This document shows, in pieces, positions 31,001 to 46,200 of a stretch of 64,000 nucleotides of DNA. Made by a program: the position numbers and the translations under genes. This DNA comes from Trematomus loennbergii. Lineage: Eukaryota > Chordata > Actinopteri > Perciformes > Nototheniidae. The DNA is taken from the NCBI GenBank assembly GCA_012861695.1, contig JAAOOA010000006.1:15944379-16008378 (forward strand). Direction: 5' to 3'. The notes beneath the pieces were generated by a model. The model did not search any database, was not told where the DNA came from, and saw only the letters and a program-made list of their open reading frames with translations. Position 1 is the first letter of the stretch. Each line of letters opens with the position of its first letter.

Positions 31001-34000
31001 AAAAAAAACGTGTTAACACTGATGTGTCACGACTTACAGGGAGTGCAGGTCGGACAGATTCTGGAAAGCCGAGGCGCCCACCGAGGACAGAGGGTTGTCG
31101 TAAAGGTGTCTGTGAGGGCAGCAAGAGCAGAGGGGGAGAGTTCAAAACCAAAATAATTTACTATGCGAGAATGGCACCATCTTCTGGACATTCGTCTACT
31201 GAAGCCTCGCGCTGTCAGCTCAGACTGTAACTGCGCCTTTTAGGAAGCATGCTGTGCATTGTGCATGGGAGCACTTGTACAAATGTGAGTCATTACTGTG
31301 CTATGTGAGCTTCTAAGTGGCGTCAGTGAGTTTGACCTTACATGGTGCGCAGCAGGGGGTTGTTATGGAAGGCCCCTTCAGGTATGGCAGCAATATCGTT
31401 GCTGTGAAACCCGCTGCAAGGAAAATGTCAAGGTCACATATGCATAACCAAAAATATGGATACTAAAAGCATTGATGCAAAAGCCACACAGTTCTGCAAA
31501 CAAAATGCAACTCTTAGTTTCCAATACAGAAATCTGTCAATGAGTTTAATAGATATAATCCTTTTATTAAACAATACAAGTGCTTAGCCTGAAACAGGAA
31601 ATTATTTGGGCTTGTAGCTTTCAAAATAAAAGCAAATGAGTTGAAATATGTTGCAAAAGACTTCAGCAAAACTATCAGTATTGATCACATTCACTAGATA
31701 CGTATGCGAGTATGGACTTTTAAACCACACAACTTGTGTAAGTGTATGAATTCACTGGCTCAGAAGAGGAGGGTAGGTTATTTTCACAACATAAAAAATA
31801 CTAAGATATTAAAAAGTGTTCTTTATGCTCCGATGAGTTAACTGGTCATTGACATTAGTGTAAGTATAACATGTTTCCCTCACAGAAAAGAAGCAGGATG
31901 ATATACTCACAGTTCCTTCAGTTTGGGCAGGGCCTCTATAGCTTTTGGAAAAACCATCAGGTTGTTGAAGTTCAGATCTCTATGATGAGACGGAGAGAGA
32001 AGCAGGAAGTCAGCCCTGGTTTCTTACATTATGATGTAACAAATCCATCCCACTTACTTATGTACTGTGACTAAGCATTGCTAAAAGGAGTGCTACATTA
32101 TCTGGTTCTCTCTGTGAAAGCAACAAGCACGCTACTTATTAATGACTAGGATAAATCGCATTGTAATAATCCTAAAAACAATATCGGATTTGCCAATGGT
32201 TCTGAATAATCTACCTTTTTAGAAGCAATAACTTTGAAATAACTGACTATCAAGTAATACATGACCCTAATATCTTATCCCTTTTCCATTGCTTTATGGG
32301 AATTTAAGCCCAGTGTAATAAAAAGTCTGTTATAAACAGACTTTTAAGTCTGTTAAAAGTCTGAATTGAATTTCTATCACTCTATAGTGTAAGGAACTAA
32401 ACCAAAGAGCAAGTGTTGAATCGAATATATATTTTTCTCCCTTTGTCCCATACTAAAAATCTTTTCAAGGTAAGGAAACACGAGAAAAGCAGCAAATCCT
32501 CAAATTTGATGAACCAAAAACGGCCAAATGCTTGATAAATTACATAAATAATACTCTATTGAATAAACGTTAACTAATTTACTGTTGAGGGGCTAATCGG
32601 TCTAATGTATTGTTTCAGCCGATAATGAAGCAGCAAATGAAATGCACAGCAGCCCATAACTTTAAATATTCTAGTATCTAAACTAACAGCATACAAGTCG
32701 CTACCTGCCTGTGGTTAAAGAAACATAGTGCACCTCATCATTCAAGTGCAGTTTGTGAACGTCATTTGAACTCCAGCATTTCATTCATGCTAGGGAGGGT
32801 GTCTGCTCAACCCCTTCTCTTCACAGATATAATACAAAACACCATTACACACCACAAACATACATTTTAATATAGACCTTGTGTGTTCAAGGGTCCATTG
32901 TAGTGTGTTCTTATGTAGGAAATAAACTGCACTTTAAAGTGAGAGATTGAGATTAAGATGCAAAAAACTAAGAGGACTTCTCTCGCATCCTGTTAAGATC
33001 CTGTGTTGTACAGTAAATGCTCGCCATTAGGGAAGGCTGGCGCTAAAACATTTTTCATGGCTGTGTGACAGGAGGAAGTGAACAGTGGGAGGGTAGATTT
33101 GATAAGCATCATGTACTTTGCTCTATTTATCCTAGAGCAATTAAAGGAGGAAGTGGACACAATGATGTCTGGAGGACCGGAGCAGAGGTGGGTGGGGGGT
33201 CTGTTAGCACACATAAACATGAGCACAAACACATTGATACAAACACACACACACACGTATTAACTACTGTATGATTGCGCACTTACAGCGTCTCCAGGTT
33301 CACAAGACCGGCAAAACAGTTGTCTCCTATCTGCTTAATTCTGTTGTTATGAAGATGTCTGGAAAAGGAAAAGCACATATGTGAGATTTTTTATTCCATG
33401 ATGGATTTAAAATAATCTTCAACATTAATTATGGGTTTGTCAGACGTTCCACAAATCAATTGTAAAAAAGCACAGTGTGATTTGTGAATCCAGTGTGTGT
33501 GCTGTGTGTGTGTGTGCTGCGTGTGTGTGCAGAAGGCTTTCCTGACCTACTACATTCAAGGTCTTTTCTTCCTGTTTACCGACGTGTTTATACTAACCCT
33601 GCAGCAATACCACTCAGAGCGTGCGTGTGTCTGTGTGTGTGTGGGTGTTTGTGTGAATGTATAACAGATTCGTAATGCACCACTTATTTGTACAAGTTCC
33701 TCTCTGAAAGGTTTTAGCATTTTACATCAAGAATATCTTGGTTTTACCATAATGCTCAAACAACCTTTTCAAAGTATTTTTAACATTTTAAATCTCAATT
33801 GCAAATGTAACTGCAAACATTGCGTGCATGCAAAAAAGCCGGCAGGGAATGAGTAGCAACCTGTCCTGTTGACTTATCAACTGTAAGGTGATGAAAGAAA
33901 TACGACAGTATTTTTGTGTTTGGAATCTGATTTGCAGTCGCTCGCAGGATGCATTCAGAACGAGAGCAGAAAACATAGAGAAGCTCTTTGCTGTGACAGA

Positions 34001-37000
34001 TTTATGCATATGATTAAAAATTACAGATCATTTAATTTAGAGTGTAGCACTAGCAGTACAGTCACATTTTACTAACTGGGCTGTCATCTACAAAGTCAGT
34101 TATTACTCACCAACTAAAGAGACATCGATCTAGTACCGTTTTATTGAGACAGAGAATTTGCATACGTTTCCTCTCCTGATGTACTTAACACCCAACGAGC
34201 TTCACTTCTTCAGCTCCTCCCTCAGGTCATTTTAGTCAACAGGAGCATGTTCTCATTCAGTGTCCCTGGTTGATTAAGCTTTTAAAAAAAGGGCACCAGC
34301 AGGTTGTTCCTGCTGAGCTATTTAGTGTATAGCTCTATGAAGACTGCATGCAAAGTTCTCCTGGCAGCCCTGGGGGAGCTCAGTCCACTTAATGACGCTG
34401 AAACGGTTTGTTACTCATATAATGAAGATTTAAATGACGTCTTACCAAAAGCCCTAATTAATGAAAAGCCATGGTATGTAATTACCTTAATTTTCTATTT
34501 AGGAAATATTGCAGTGACTAATGGCTTAACAATGTCCCTCCTTATAAAAAGGTACAAATGTTGTTTGTCTGGGTGTTTTATAAGCCTTGTTTACTGGTGA
34601 TGTAAAACGCACAAAATAATCAAGCTGAATGCTCAGGAGGGTTTGGAGCCAATTGTCTTTTTTACTGCTCTTGACGATGTGGCAAAAGCCAACCAGCCAA
34701 AAACATGGCGGCTAATGCAGCGGTGTTCAGTCCCACCGGAGGCAGGCTCGTATCCGCCCTGCCCCCTCTATGCATGTCATCCTCTCTCCCTCCCCCTTTG
34801 AAATCTCTCCCACTAATAAAGACAGGATCAATGTATAATCTTAAAAAAATAAACAAGTGAATTTTAAACAACAATTGCAATTTCACTTACAGCACAACTA
34901 AACTGGTGAGGTTGGCGAAGGCGTTGTCTGGTATGTACGTGATGCGGTTCAGCGCCAGCGTCAGAGCCTGGAGGTTCTCCTGGTGCCTCAGAGAAACAAC
35001 AGGAACCTCCGTCAGGTTGTTGTCATCCAACCAAAGGTGGCGCAGCTGCTGAAGGCCTTCAAAACTGTCTTCTGGTACTGTGAGGATGTGGTTGGCATCC
35101 AGGCGACTGCAAAAAAGAAGGGAACAAGGAGATAGCGTTAGTTCATTAATTTGACTGAAGCTTATGGCACTGATAGTATCCTGTGTTTGACTTTTGGACT
35201 CTAGCCACTTATTTAAGCATTTAACGGCACACTTAGCTCCAATCATTTATTTATGTATTCACAGTGTGGAGCACCTTAGGACTTTTTGAAGGCATTGAAA
35301 GATGTTGGAAGTGTGTTAACGCAGGGACCAGATATCTTTTTATAACTGAACATAAAACTCTGCTCAATCAGTCACAACCTGTACCTTTAAAAATTGGCAT
35401 GCACCTAAAACAGGTCCTCTCAATGCATGGAACCTGAAGTTTAGAAGATAAATCTAATATATATATATTAACTTGTCATTTCCTAACTAAATTAATTTTG
35501 TATACTAGAGCAATATTATAAAGTTTAATGATGTGAACATTCAGGAAATCTGATGTTTGACTGTCCAGGAGCCAATACTTTGGTGGTAAAAAAGGTAAAT
35601 ATTTGTATTCAAGCAGTATGAGGAATGCACAAGTGTTCTTTTCACCATCACCACCCTGTTTTCTCCAGCTATCCTCCCTCCCCGAGTGTCTCGCCCTCCC
35701 TCAAAATTCCTCAAGTGTCTGGGCTAGAAGAAAAACACTCTTGATTGACATTTAGCTCTCTAAGGCTTTATACAAACCAAGTCCTGGCTCTGTCAAAGCA
35801 TATTACTTCAGCTACAGACCTTAAAACCCTCACAGAGAAAAGACATCTGTTAAAAAGAAAGAAGAGCGGCAGAAAAAAAGGGAGAGGGGAAGCAAGGGAC
35901 AAGGGGAGGTTTATAGAGGGGTGATAATAGCTGAAAGCTGGACTTTCAGCACGTTTCTCCAGCTGGATCCATTCCTCCGTTAGTCCCTGAGTGTGGCAAA
36001 AATAGAGCCATGTACATTTCATGGTCTTAATGAAACTGACACTTGGTAGTGGTAGAAAAATCATACCAAGAGAGAAGGCGAGAGGAGCAGGAAATAGTGC
36101 GTGAGCTGACAATACGAGTAAACATGTGAAAAAACACAAGCTCCTGGAGAACTCAACAATCCCAACATAGGAAGAGAAAAGACTAGAATAAAACTGACCT
36201 ACATTTGCACCATTAGCTGGGCCTTGTGAACAACAAACAATGAAGCAGGAGTAAAGGATCTGATATGAAGGGAACCGCCCGTAAATGACATCAACAACAA
36301 TTTAGATTTGTATTCTGGACTTGGAAGAGGTGTGCTGTCTTAACTCTCATCACACTGCCATCTTACAGTAGTGGGAAATGTAGTGGAAGTACTGTCAGTC
36401 AGGGATACTGAACTTGCACTTTTGCAAAATGACAGAAAGACAGCCCTTTTTATTTCATGAAAATCTCTTCCAGTCCATGCTGATGATATTTTACACACTA
36501 TGGCACCCCATTCACATTAAAAGCGCAAAATCAAATATTTGAAACTACATTTTTTAAATTGACAGCCACTTGGCACATGCACTTATTTGTCAGAAAGTCA
36601 CCACTTATTATTTTAACAAGAATAAGAGTCTAAAGTCATGCTATCAGCTATGAACTCCCTTTAAATCAAACTATACTAGACACATTTTAGCATATGTGCA
36701 TTCTTAAGCAACACTTCAGTACCATATGCTTAGAACCCTAACCCTACATTAGTGGATCTAAACATGAATCTGTGTGAGTAAGTGTCTATAATGTGGTTGT
36801 TAGTTTGGCACAAACACTATGAATTCCAGTTCGGATAGTAAGCTGTGTAAATACACTGCAGTGCTTTCTCTGACAACAGCACGTCTTTCGGTCCAGGAAT
36901 TCAGGACAAAACTTCTGTCAGCAACAGCAGCTGAATCTTTAATCATCTCAATGTTTCATCAGCAATTAAAAAACAGAAATGTTTCCCTCAAAATAGGAAG

Positions 37001-37143
37001 CTCTTTGGCTAGGCTTGGCAATAACCAAACAATCGATACCTAAACTAATGAAAAAAATCAATGGATGTTTGATGACATTGACAGCATAATTATTACAATC
37101 TCTGCGGTATAAGCAGAGTGTTTCCCTTAAACAGTACGGACAG

Positions 37144-37229
<86 letters not shown>

Positions 37230-40200
37230 AGGTGGCTTACAGAGACTGAAGAGATTGAAGGTTCTTCAGGGCAGCACTGGGCACAGTCTTCAGCTGATTA
37301 TTCTGGAGCATCCTGAAGGTTAAATAGCAAAATTATGATTTTCACTCAACTCACAACACTTTTACTTAAAAAATGATATAATCCTTGATACATTCTATGA
37401 CTATGTAATGGAGGGCCTCTTTGATGGGTTCATGATTTTTCACAAAATAAAAAACAACTTTTGACACATTACGTATTTAACATTATGTGCGCTTATTGGG
37501 TTACAGTATTTGTAAAAAGCATGCTGTCCATGTGTTTGTGTTTTCAGACATGTAACCAAGACCTCACCTGAAGATCAACAGGACTTTGAACTTTTGGCCC
37601 GTTGCAGAATCAACAGGGCAGCGCTTTGTGTGTCGCTCAATGTGTTCGAGTCTGTGCAAGCAAACTAGGGTGTGCTGCTCCGTGTAAATTATGCAGAACT
37701 AATTTTTACACAGGGCTTAGGTGAATGCTCCATTAGGTGTTTTTACAACCAGAGATACTGTTGAAGGCAAAGGTGGAAAAAGGCATGTCTAAATCAATGT
37801 AAATGGTATGACTTTGTTGGGTGGCAATAACTGACAGCGCCACAACAAACTGCACAATGTTCTCTTGCCCGCAGTGTTTGGAAAACTTCCCACCGTCACA
37901 GGCATAATTGTGTGTGTGTTGACAGGGAGGGGCATGCTTACAGGACTTTGAGCTGATGCAGTCCAGACAGGGCATCAGGGTGGATGAATGACAGGTCATT
38001 CCCGGCAAGTCGTCTGTGGTGAGAGAAAGAGTCACACTTATGTTTTGGAAATGTCTCAAATGTTTCAAATGACATAAAAGGAACACAGTTTAACCAAACC
38101 ACAGAGTGTATTTGATTTCAGCTTAAAGCAATGCATAGTGTTTAAAGAACGTCTCCCCATCCAGCACTTCAGTAGATTAGGTTCCAACTCTGAAGCTGAA
38201 CATGGGCCCTGGGGTGTCAAAGACATGCGTCTGTGCCATGGCCTGTTGTCACTTCGTCTGTCACCCACAAGAGATTAGAGCTGTTCCTGGATATCCCCCC
38301 TCTTGAGATCCCTTTCTGAGCCTCCTAACCATTACTATTCAGTGCTCCCTATAGAGAGAGTGAAAACCTGATTCACCCCTCTGAAGCCGACACAACAAGT
38401 GTAGCCTTGTAACATTAATCACTAGGCAGCTTCTGGAGTTCCTTCATGAATTGCTTGAGATGGAGGGGGACACCTCCCTTTCCTGTTGGGAACAGGAAGT
38501 GTTTAGGAAATAAGGTTGTAAATAAGCATGGGGCAGGCTGACTAGGACACACAGCACAAGTATACTATCTGGCCCGAGAGATTAGCAACAGATTTATCAC
38601 TCTGCAACGTGAGTCAGACCAGGCTGAATTCCCTGCAACAAGAGCTGCTGGGTGTGAGCCTGAGAATCAATGCTGACTGTGTTAGAAGACCATGTTCCCT
38701 TCACGGAGTCTCAACACTGCTTTCTGTTTGTTTCCCTTTAATGTCACTGAAATAGAGACCTCGACCACTGAAACGCATTATTGCATCAAAATTAAGGATG
38801 AGAGTGAAAATAACAAATAAATTACCTGTTTTTATAAGTATACTGTATGACAGTAGTAGCCAAATATCTCTCACTAAGGTTTGCCCCCCAACGAAAGCTT
38901 GTTTTTTTTTTCATTTATAGTGTTCACAAAAGTTTTAACAGATCTACTGCTGGTTAAAACAAGTTTTACTAAAGCATACATTGCTGTAAGTGTAACATCC
39001 AAAAGACTAATCAATAATTGATTAACTAGAGCTAGTCACATAAATCGTATATCAAAATTATAATCCGGTTCCTTTACAGTCGACTTATGACTAACATTAA
39101 CATGTACATAAGCCACCTGTGCTTCAGGTCATTCATTTTGTGTTAAAATAATCGGAAAATAACTGCCTTACAATACACACATATACTTTGAAAAACGTAT
39201 TGTCTTTATAGTGTCCATGTTGATCAACATGAAGCTGGAGAGCACTTCCCAACTCAGGAAACGGGACCATCCGAGGAGCATGTGAATGCACCATTAGGCT
39301 TTGCAGGAGTCTGGACTCTGGAGTGATATTCTAGTTCACGTTCTCTACATTGTGATTCACCTTTTGATTTTTTACTCTGCCCTTTTAATTCAATTCAAAT
39401 CTAGTATGATGCAGTTGAATACAATGTTGCTGTGCTTGTAAATCGAAAGCTTGGTTGAGCTTGACAGGAGAGCTAGTGAGTAATACTGAAAAACAGAATA
39501 AAGAAAACAGCTTACTTAACTGAATACTAAAAGGTTCTTTGATCATTTTGTTGTTTCTATGTTTTAATTTAGTTAGAAAATGTTGGATTTGGTGTGACAC
39601 AATTATGTCTTATACAAGACTCAAACAACAGCAGACGCCCTGCTCTGAACTCACATTCACAGGCTCTCTTTGCGGTTTGATTTAATGTGGTTGACCAAAG
39701 CTGTCAGATGAGGATGTGACTGCTCATTAGCTTTTTAAAGAAGGCTGTCAGTGCAGTTAGACTTGGCTTTGAGACTAACCCAATGAATAGCTTTCAAAGC
39801 TGGAATCCACAATTGAAAATACCACCAAATCAACCAAACAATGCGCCTCCACTCAGCCACAATTTGTCAAGAGAATGTCTTGTGACAGCTTAAATAAGAA
39901 ATAAGAATTTAATTCCAAGAACATAATCTGCAGTTATATTCATGACTAGAGTACAAGTTGTCACATGCACACGGATGCCTATAAATTCAAAATGACATGA
40001 GTCTTGTCTGCAGCTGTTCAGTCATTCTTGTTTTGCAACATACAGTGACCCATGTGGCTGATGTCAATATGACTTAATTTCATGAGAACTCACACAACCA
40101 AGAACCTGTAACCATTGTCACAAGCTGCTAACCACTAAATGCAAACATGGTTTGACAAATCATTCAGATATCCTTCAGGTTTCACAACATAAAGAGCTTC

Positions 40201-43200
40201 TCCTCCTCTTACATCTTTCAGCAGATTCAGTGCACGTCCCCCCAGGCTTCGACGAGTAAAGAAGAATGTGCTAAATCTTGTTGAGGAAAGGCTAAATCCT
40301 CTCCTTGTGAAACACCACTCCCACAGGTCTACCTTTGTCAAAGGCAATTCACAAGTAGCCCTGCAGTGCACTCTAACAGTAAAGGGCTACAGACAGGATT
40401 TGCCACCAACAAATATAAACATTCTTTTTTTTGCAGAAACATACAATTAGTTTTTTTAGTAAACTACTCTTGTATAACCAAAATAAGCTCCCTTCCCCCC
40501 TGACACGCTCCCACATGTACAGTGCACACCTTGTTGTTGGGATAGGTGGCTGTGATAATAAGCTTGTGACTGCATTTATGTCCATCTTGGCGTTGGCAAT
40601 GAAGATATTGCAATTTCCAGAAATGATGTAATTATAAGTGAGTTTTTTTAATTACCTGACGAGAGAAGCGTCAGGTAAGTAAAGGAAAGGTTTCATTCAT
40701 TTTCCCACAGACAGTACTGGAGCACTTCTGCTGTTTGGATCAGCATGGAACTTTCCTGTTTAAATCATCAGTGCAATTTATTAAAAACTATATAAAAACT
40801 AGATATTAAACTATCTAGTTCTTTGATTACATAAATACGAACAGGTTTCTAAGTTACAAGTCTGTGTCCATAAGTTGTCTGGGTTACATGTTCATTTATG
40901 GTAATAAAACACATTTTTAACATATTTTACAGTCTGCAGTTTAACATTTATCCTGTATTCTTCTGTAGTTCTAAGTGACTTTGATGGCCACTTAAAAAGC
41001 GTTGAAGGTCCTTTGAGAGTGCTACTGTTAGGGTAACTGTGTTGAAGCTGAGCTAGCATCTGCAAAAAACTTGAAATCAAACAGACAAAAACAAGCTTAT
41101 TTTTAACAAAACAAATGTGTGTAAAGCTGGAAACACTAGTGTAGAATCCCGATTTGTACTATAATTGATCAGGACAAGAATATCAAAAGAGAATTTCATG
41201 CAATACAGTATAACGTTATAATTATTATTGTCACTAGGATTAATTGTAATGATATGGATTTTATGGCATATAATTCAGCCACATTCATACCCAATAAAGA
41301 TGACCAAGGAAATCTTTATTTATAGCACACATTTAATTAAAATGAGTGCTAGACCATGCGTTTAAATAAGATGAAGAGACAAGAACAAATACACAGCTGC
41401 AACAGAAATAAAAATAAAGGTTAAAACTACAATAAAATAACAAATGCACTTTAAATCATTCTGTCAACAAAAGGCAACATATTGACAACAAACTGACCCT
41501 CATGTCATTACCACAATTCACAGAAGACACATAGAGAGCCCATTGGTCACAGATTACTTCAAGACTATAAACAAACCGCTAAGGAAACAGAGAATACCTG
41601 TCATCACGTCTGCTGAGCTTTGTGGTGCCTTTGGCAAGAGAGTAAGAGAGCGGAGGAGATTGCGTGACTACGAAGGAAGAAATATTCCTCCCCCATCTCC
41701 GCTCCCGTCCTGTCTGAAGATGTCCCCCTCTCTTTCTCTCCCTGATCTCTTTCTCTGTCAACTCTTTCTCTCCCTGTCTTTGCCCTCAGGGCCCCCGCTC
41801 TGGTTCACTGACACTGCAGCAGCCCTGGAGCCGAAAAGTCATCCAGCAAAGTTCACCGAGACGACTCGGCACATTTGTTAGAGAAGGTTAAACAAACACA
41901 CATATGCACTAAGGGTATATGTCAATCAATGACACCCTGACGACAGTCCATCCATCATGAGCACCTAGAGGTGAAAAAGGTAGCACTGAGACCTGGTGGG
42001 TGCGGGGAGGGGTTATTTTTTCACTTGTGTTTCCATGGAAACCATTGTTTTGCCCTCTTCCTTCCTGCCTTGCATACCTCCACACAATGCGATGAAAAGT
42101 AAATTGCCTTTTTGACAAAGCAGATTGGAGTGGTGTATGGAAAAGTGGAAGATTCGGGCAGCTGAAAGATGCACCAGAGCTTAATAAAAATACTACCCTC
42201 GCACAGACTGTGACACAGTGGAGCTGGAACTGCTGGAGTTTGTTCACCGACTGGTCACTTTGCTTTCTCAGGGCTGCATGTTACCTGATATCAGGTAGAC
42301 AGATTGTAATCTCTGACTCCCAGCAGCTCCAAGCCAGACAGGGGAGTGTTTAAAGAGCAAAGAAATAACAAACACTCACTAAGATTAGATGTATGCCACT
42401 CAACAAAGCCCCAAAGCGCATATGTGCTGTTGCCACCCTGATAATCCCTTAAAAGCAAAAATCAACACAGGATGTCACATGATCGTTGCTTCAATACATG
42501 ATGTCTCACCTCACTTTTTTTTCCTTTATTAAATTGAGCTTTACTGCACCTTTTATATTTCATGAATGATTGAGTGACTTGTTACCTCATGTAATGCTGT
42601 GCTTATCTTCTTCGGCTGAGAAGAAGGACATGTTGTGCACCTACAGTATACTGTGTGTTCTGCAGTGCAAACTAAAATACCCAGGTGCATATCATAAGCC
42701 CTCATGTCAACATTGCAAAGAGTAAATACATCATTAGCAGGAGAAACACGGGCATGTACTTACAGTTCTTCCAGATAGGGGAGGTTCTTGAACACAAATG
42801 CTGGAAGCTCGGTGATGTTGTTCATGCTCAGGTCACTGTGGAAACAAATGATCAGTTAGAAACACAGTAAAATCTCTAGCTTCACTTAAATGTAGTTAGT
42901 TTTAAAAGATCAGTTTTGAACATTTTCACTTTGCAAAACCTATTTTGTACCCTTGCCCTGATTTATATAATTCTTGAACAATTTGGCTATTTAAATTGTT
43001 GTATTGCTTTGACTGTGAAGCCCTTTCAGAACTGAAATAAAATTGCAATTAATTATGACACAGTCAATAATGAAAATTCTATAATTTTTGTATAAGGCCT
43101 TATTTTGCATGCATATAAGACATTAAGATGATGTATTTGACTGTAATAATAAACTATGTTTACGACAAATGTATACTTGCAGTTTTGTCACCAAACATTT

Positions 43201-46200
43201 ATGGCAAGCCTTTTGATTGTGCCGGCATGACTTCAACCTCAACCCCGTAAAAAGACGTTGAAAAAGCTCTTCGCTTTAGCCTCAGGGATCTTCATTTTTC
43301 AAACCAACTTTCAGATAAAGATAGGCATGTAGCAGCATGAAAAGTATGCACACAGGACTTGATTTTCTTCCCCACCAAGACTAATATGAATATAGTTTAC
43401 AATCATCAGTTATCATTGGAAAAAAACACAAGTATGTGCTACTGGAAATGTTTTGAATGTACCAAAGTGAGGGACTGTCATAGTAATATTGGACAAAAAA
43501 TGCTGTCTTGATGAGATCTACACAATGAGAGCAAATTCAGCTCTGGGTCCTTATCTTGATCGCAGATCCACCAACCTGCTTCAAAGACCCCCCCACATCA
43601 AAGCCATATGTAAAGAGACAGCACATATCAAGACTGAAAAAACATCCGGGATACACAAATGAAGCACCCCCTGCCCCCCTTTCACTCTCCACTTGGCCAT
43701 CTTGAATTTCACTGCCAGATCTCCCCAGGACCTTGTGTGTGGGCCCCTGAATCCTACAAGGATCATATTGCCCTTCCTCTGCACTCCCAGCTACACACAC
43801 ATGCACTGAAGTCTTAAAAGCAGGCCCTGACAGAACCCTCATCATCTCTGCGACCTGTGTCCTATCTCCACTTACCTGGTTATCCAATTACCATACACAC
43901 TGTGCAGCTACAACAAAACTTCCATCAACATCCACCCACTTCTATCCTTCTTTCCTACCCAGACGACATCTCTGGTGGTGTTCTGCATCCACTGCTGCAG
44001 ATCTGCCACCACTAGTGGTCAGCTGGAAACATCCCTAACCACATTTTAAACCATTTGTCAAAATCTTCCGCAGACTGTTGACTGGTCTGAGCCACATGCA
44101 GGGCTGGGAGTACGGGAGGCCTGCATGACTCTATCACACTTCCTCCCTCCCTCTGTGTCTGGCTGCTTTACTCATCAAGGTCCTGGCCTGTCCCTGCTAA
44201 GATAGATGGAAGGGACACTAAAAATGCAGCTGTGATAAATGATGACAAGCCTAAACGCTTCGACAAACAGGTATCAGTAAATGTCTATCCCATGTGCCAT
44301 TTGGCTTCATTTTAGCAGACATGAAGCAGAGAACCTGAGAAAGGTAGCAGACGCTTTAAGAAACCAAAGATATAGCTTTTAAGACAAAGCATGAACATAT
44401 TCTTAAGGTCAAGTAGTACAATCCAAAAAAATATCTTAGTTAACATAGAAAATCTTGTGCCATGAATTTAAATTATTCTTTTGAATGTTCAATAAAAAGG
44501 TCAAGAGAAATGTTAGGGAACTATGTATCAACTCTGTTTTCTTGGGCCAATTATATGATTTTCAGTAGTCGAGTAGTGATCATAAGGAAAGAATTATCAA
44601 CCAACTTACTGAAAGTGCTCAGAAAGAATGGGATGAAAAGCATTTACACTTGAACTTATCACTCTGTTGTCTGAACAATCTGGGAAAAAATGTGTTTGTG
44701 TTCATAAAGAGGTTTATGGCGTATTTCCACTGCAGGGCCTCGCACGGCTTAGTACGGTATAGTTAGGCCTTGGTAGGCCAGGCTCACTTTATGCTGCGTT
44801 TCCATTACAGTTTAGTAGCTGGGGCAGTGACTATAGTAACGCAGTGTAGGCGGAGCCGTGACGTCATCTTCAATGCGAACCACAAAACTAGGGATGCTCC
44901 GATCGTTATCGGCCAATACTCACTCTCTGCCGATCGATCGGTGCTCTCTAAAAATGCCGATCGCATGACGTAAAATGATGACGTAAAATACATGACACTT
45001 TCTCTGTGCGCGGCAAAACAAGCTCGCCAAAATGGCTTCACCAGTCTGGCAGTATTTTAAGGTGTCCGAAAATGACAATAAAATAGCGGTATGCAACGTG
45101 TGTGAAGCAGAAATCCTGCAGCTCCACCCGCTGTGACGGACCGGTGAGCGGAGCAAAACACTCACTAAGAGTTAGACCTAACACACTTAGCTATTTTATC
45201 TACCTCTGGAACAAGCTAAACTGGTTATAAATATATTATTCTTCACTGTCGGGTCACTCATTACTGGATCAGTGAGCTGCATGAGACAATACTGACAGGC
45301 TGTCAGGAGAGAGAGAGAGAGGGGGAGAGAGGGGGAGAGAGCGCTTCCGCTCATTTCTCCCGTGTTATTATCCAAAGTTAATGTAAACTTGAATAATGTA
45401 CTTCATTTGAATGTAATAATTATGTGGGTTGTTTGTGGAAGCGCCAGTGAATGAGCCCCATTAACTGAGTTTTAAACATCACTTTAAATGGAAGATCCCC
45501 ATAGCCCCGCCCACTCGATCGGATCGGCGATCGGTATCGGCCGATACTGATTCCGGCAATCGGCCCCAAAATTGGCGATCGGAGCATCCCTACACAAAAC
45601 CAACATCAGCCGTTAGCTGTTAGCCCTCAGAGCTCACAGCTCCTCATATCTGTTCAGAGAAACTAGACAAAAGTTAAACAAGTACAAACCACAGACTGCC
45701 TGTGTCATGGCGAATACAGTCGCTGGTTTATTTATGTCTGTAGGCCGTTGTTGTGAGTGTGGACGGTCGGAGCATACAACGTTAGCTTAGCCGATCTAAA
45801 ACATTCAGAAAACACGCATTTTAAAAGGTTTTTCGCCTGCCGTCTTGTCTGCAGACTTGTCAAAGCATTAGTTCATGGTTTTTACTAACCGGTATCAGTA
45901 TGTTGTTACTTTGGCATCATTTTGAAACGTGTATTACAATTAAATCACGGTAAAATATGTTCATTTTGTTGTAGTTGTAGCCCCTTTGCCAGCGATTCTC
46001 TCACTAGTTTAGCATATTCAGCCTGGTTGTTGGCCCGGAAAGTACCACGATTTTGGAGAGCCAGAAAAACTGTGAAAAAGTACCCGTTAGCCGGAACTAC
46101 CCCTAGTGGAAACGCAACAAAAAACAGGCCGGGTTTGGCACGGCACGCTTAAACCGTGCTACGCGCTGCAGTGGAAATGCGCCAGTTTAGTCTACACAGG

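Larger units (their letters stand above)
44889..45592 (+). mobile_element. hAT-type element nested in copy 1, with transposase remnant
   Basis: The terminal repeats are TAGGGATGCTCCGATCG and its inverse. An 8-bp duplication CACAAAAC lies at 44881-44888 and 45593-45600, the hAT signature. It is 704 bp. It retains the start of a BED-finger transposase at 45032-45117 ([13 protein letters not shown], then VCNVC) and then loses coding. Confidence 0.9.
44717..46184. mobile_element. Non-autonomous TIR DNA transposon, copy 1 (interrupted by a hAT element)
   Basis: The ends are TGGCGTATTTCCACTGCAG and its near-exact inverse CTGCAGTGGAAATGCGCCA. GTTTA flanks both sides (44712-44716 and 46185-46189). 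Without the hAT insert it is about 756 bp, matching copy 2 at 46922-47683 in size and internal sequence (shared GCGGAGCCGTGACGTCATC). There is no coding capacity; the superfamily is uncertain. Confidence 0.8.

Noticed and set aside
34304..34600. 98-codon hydrophobic frame in lgr4 intron 5
   Set aside because: AT-rich, no family resemblance, no splice or start context; chance.
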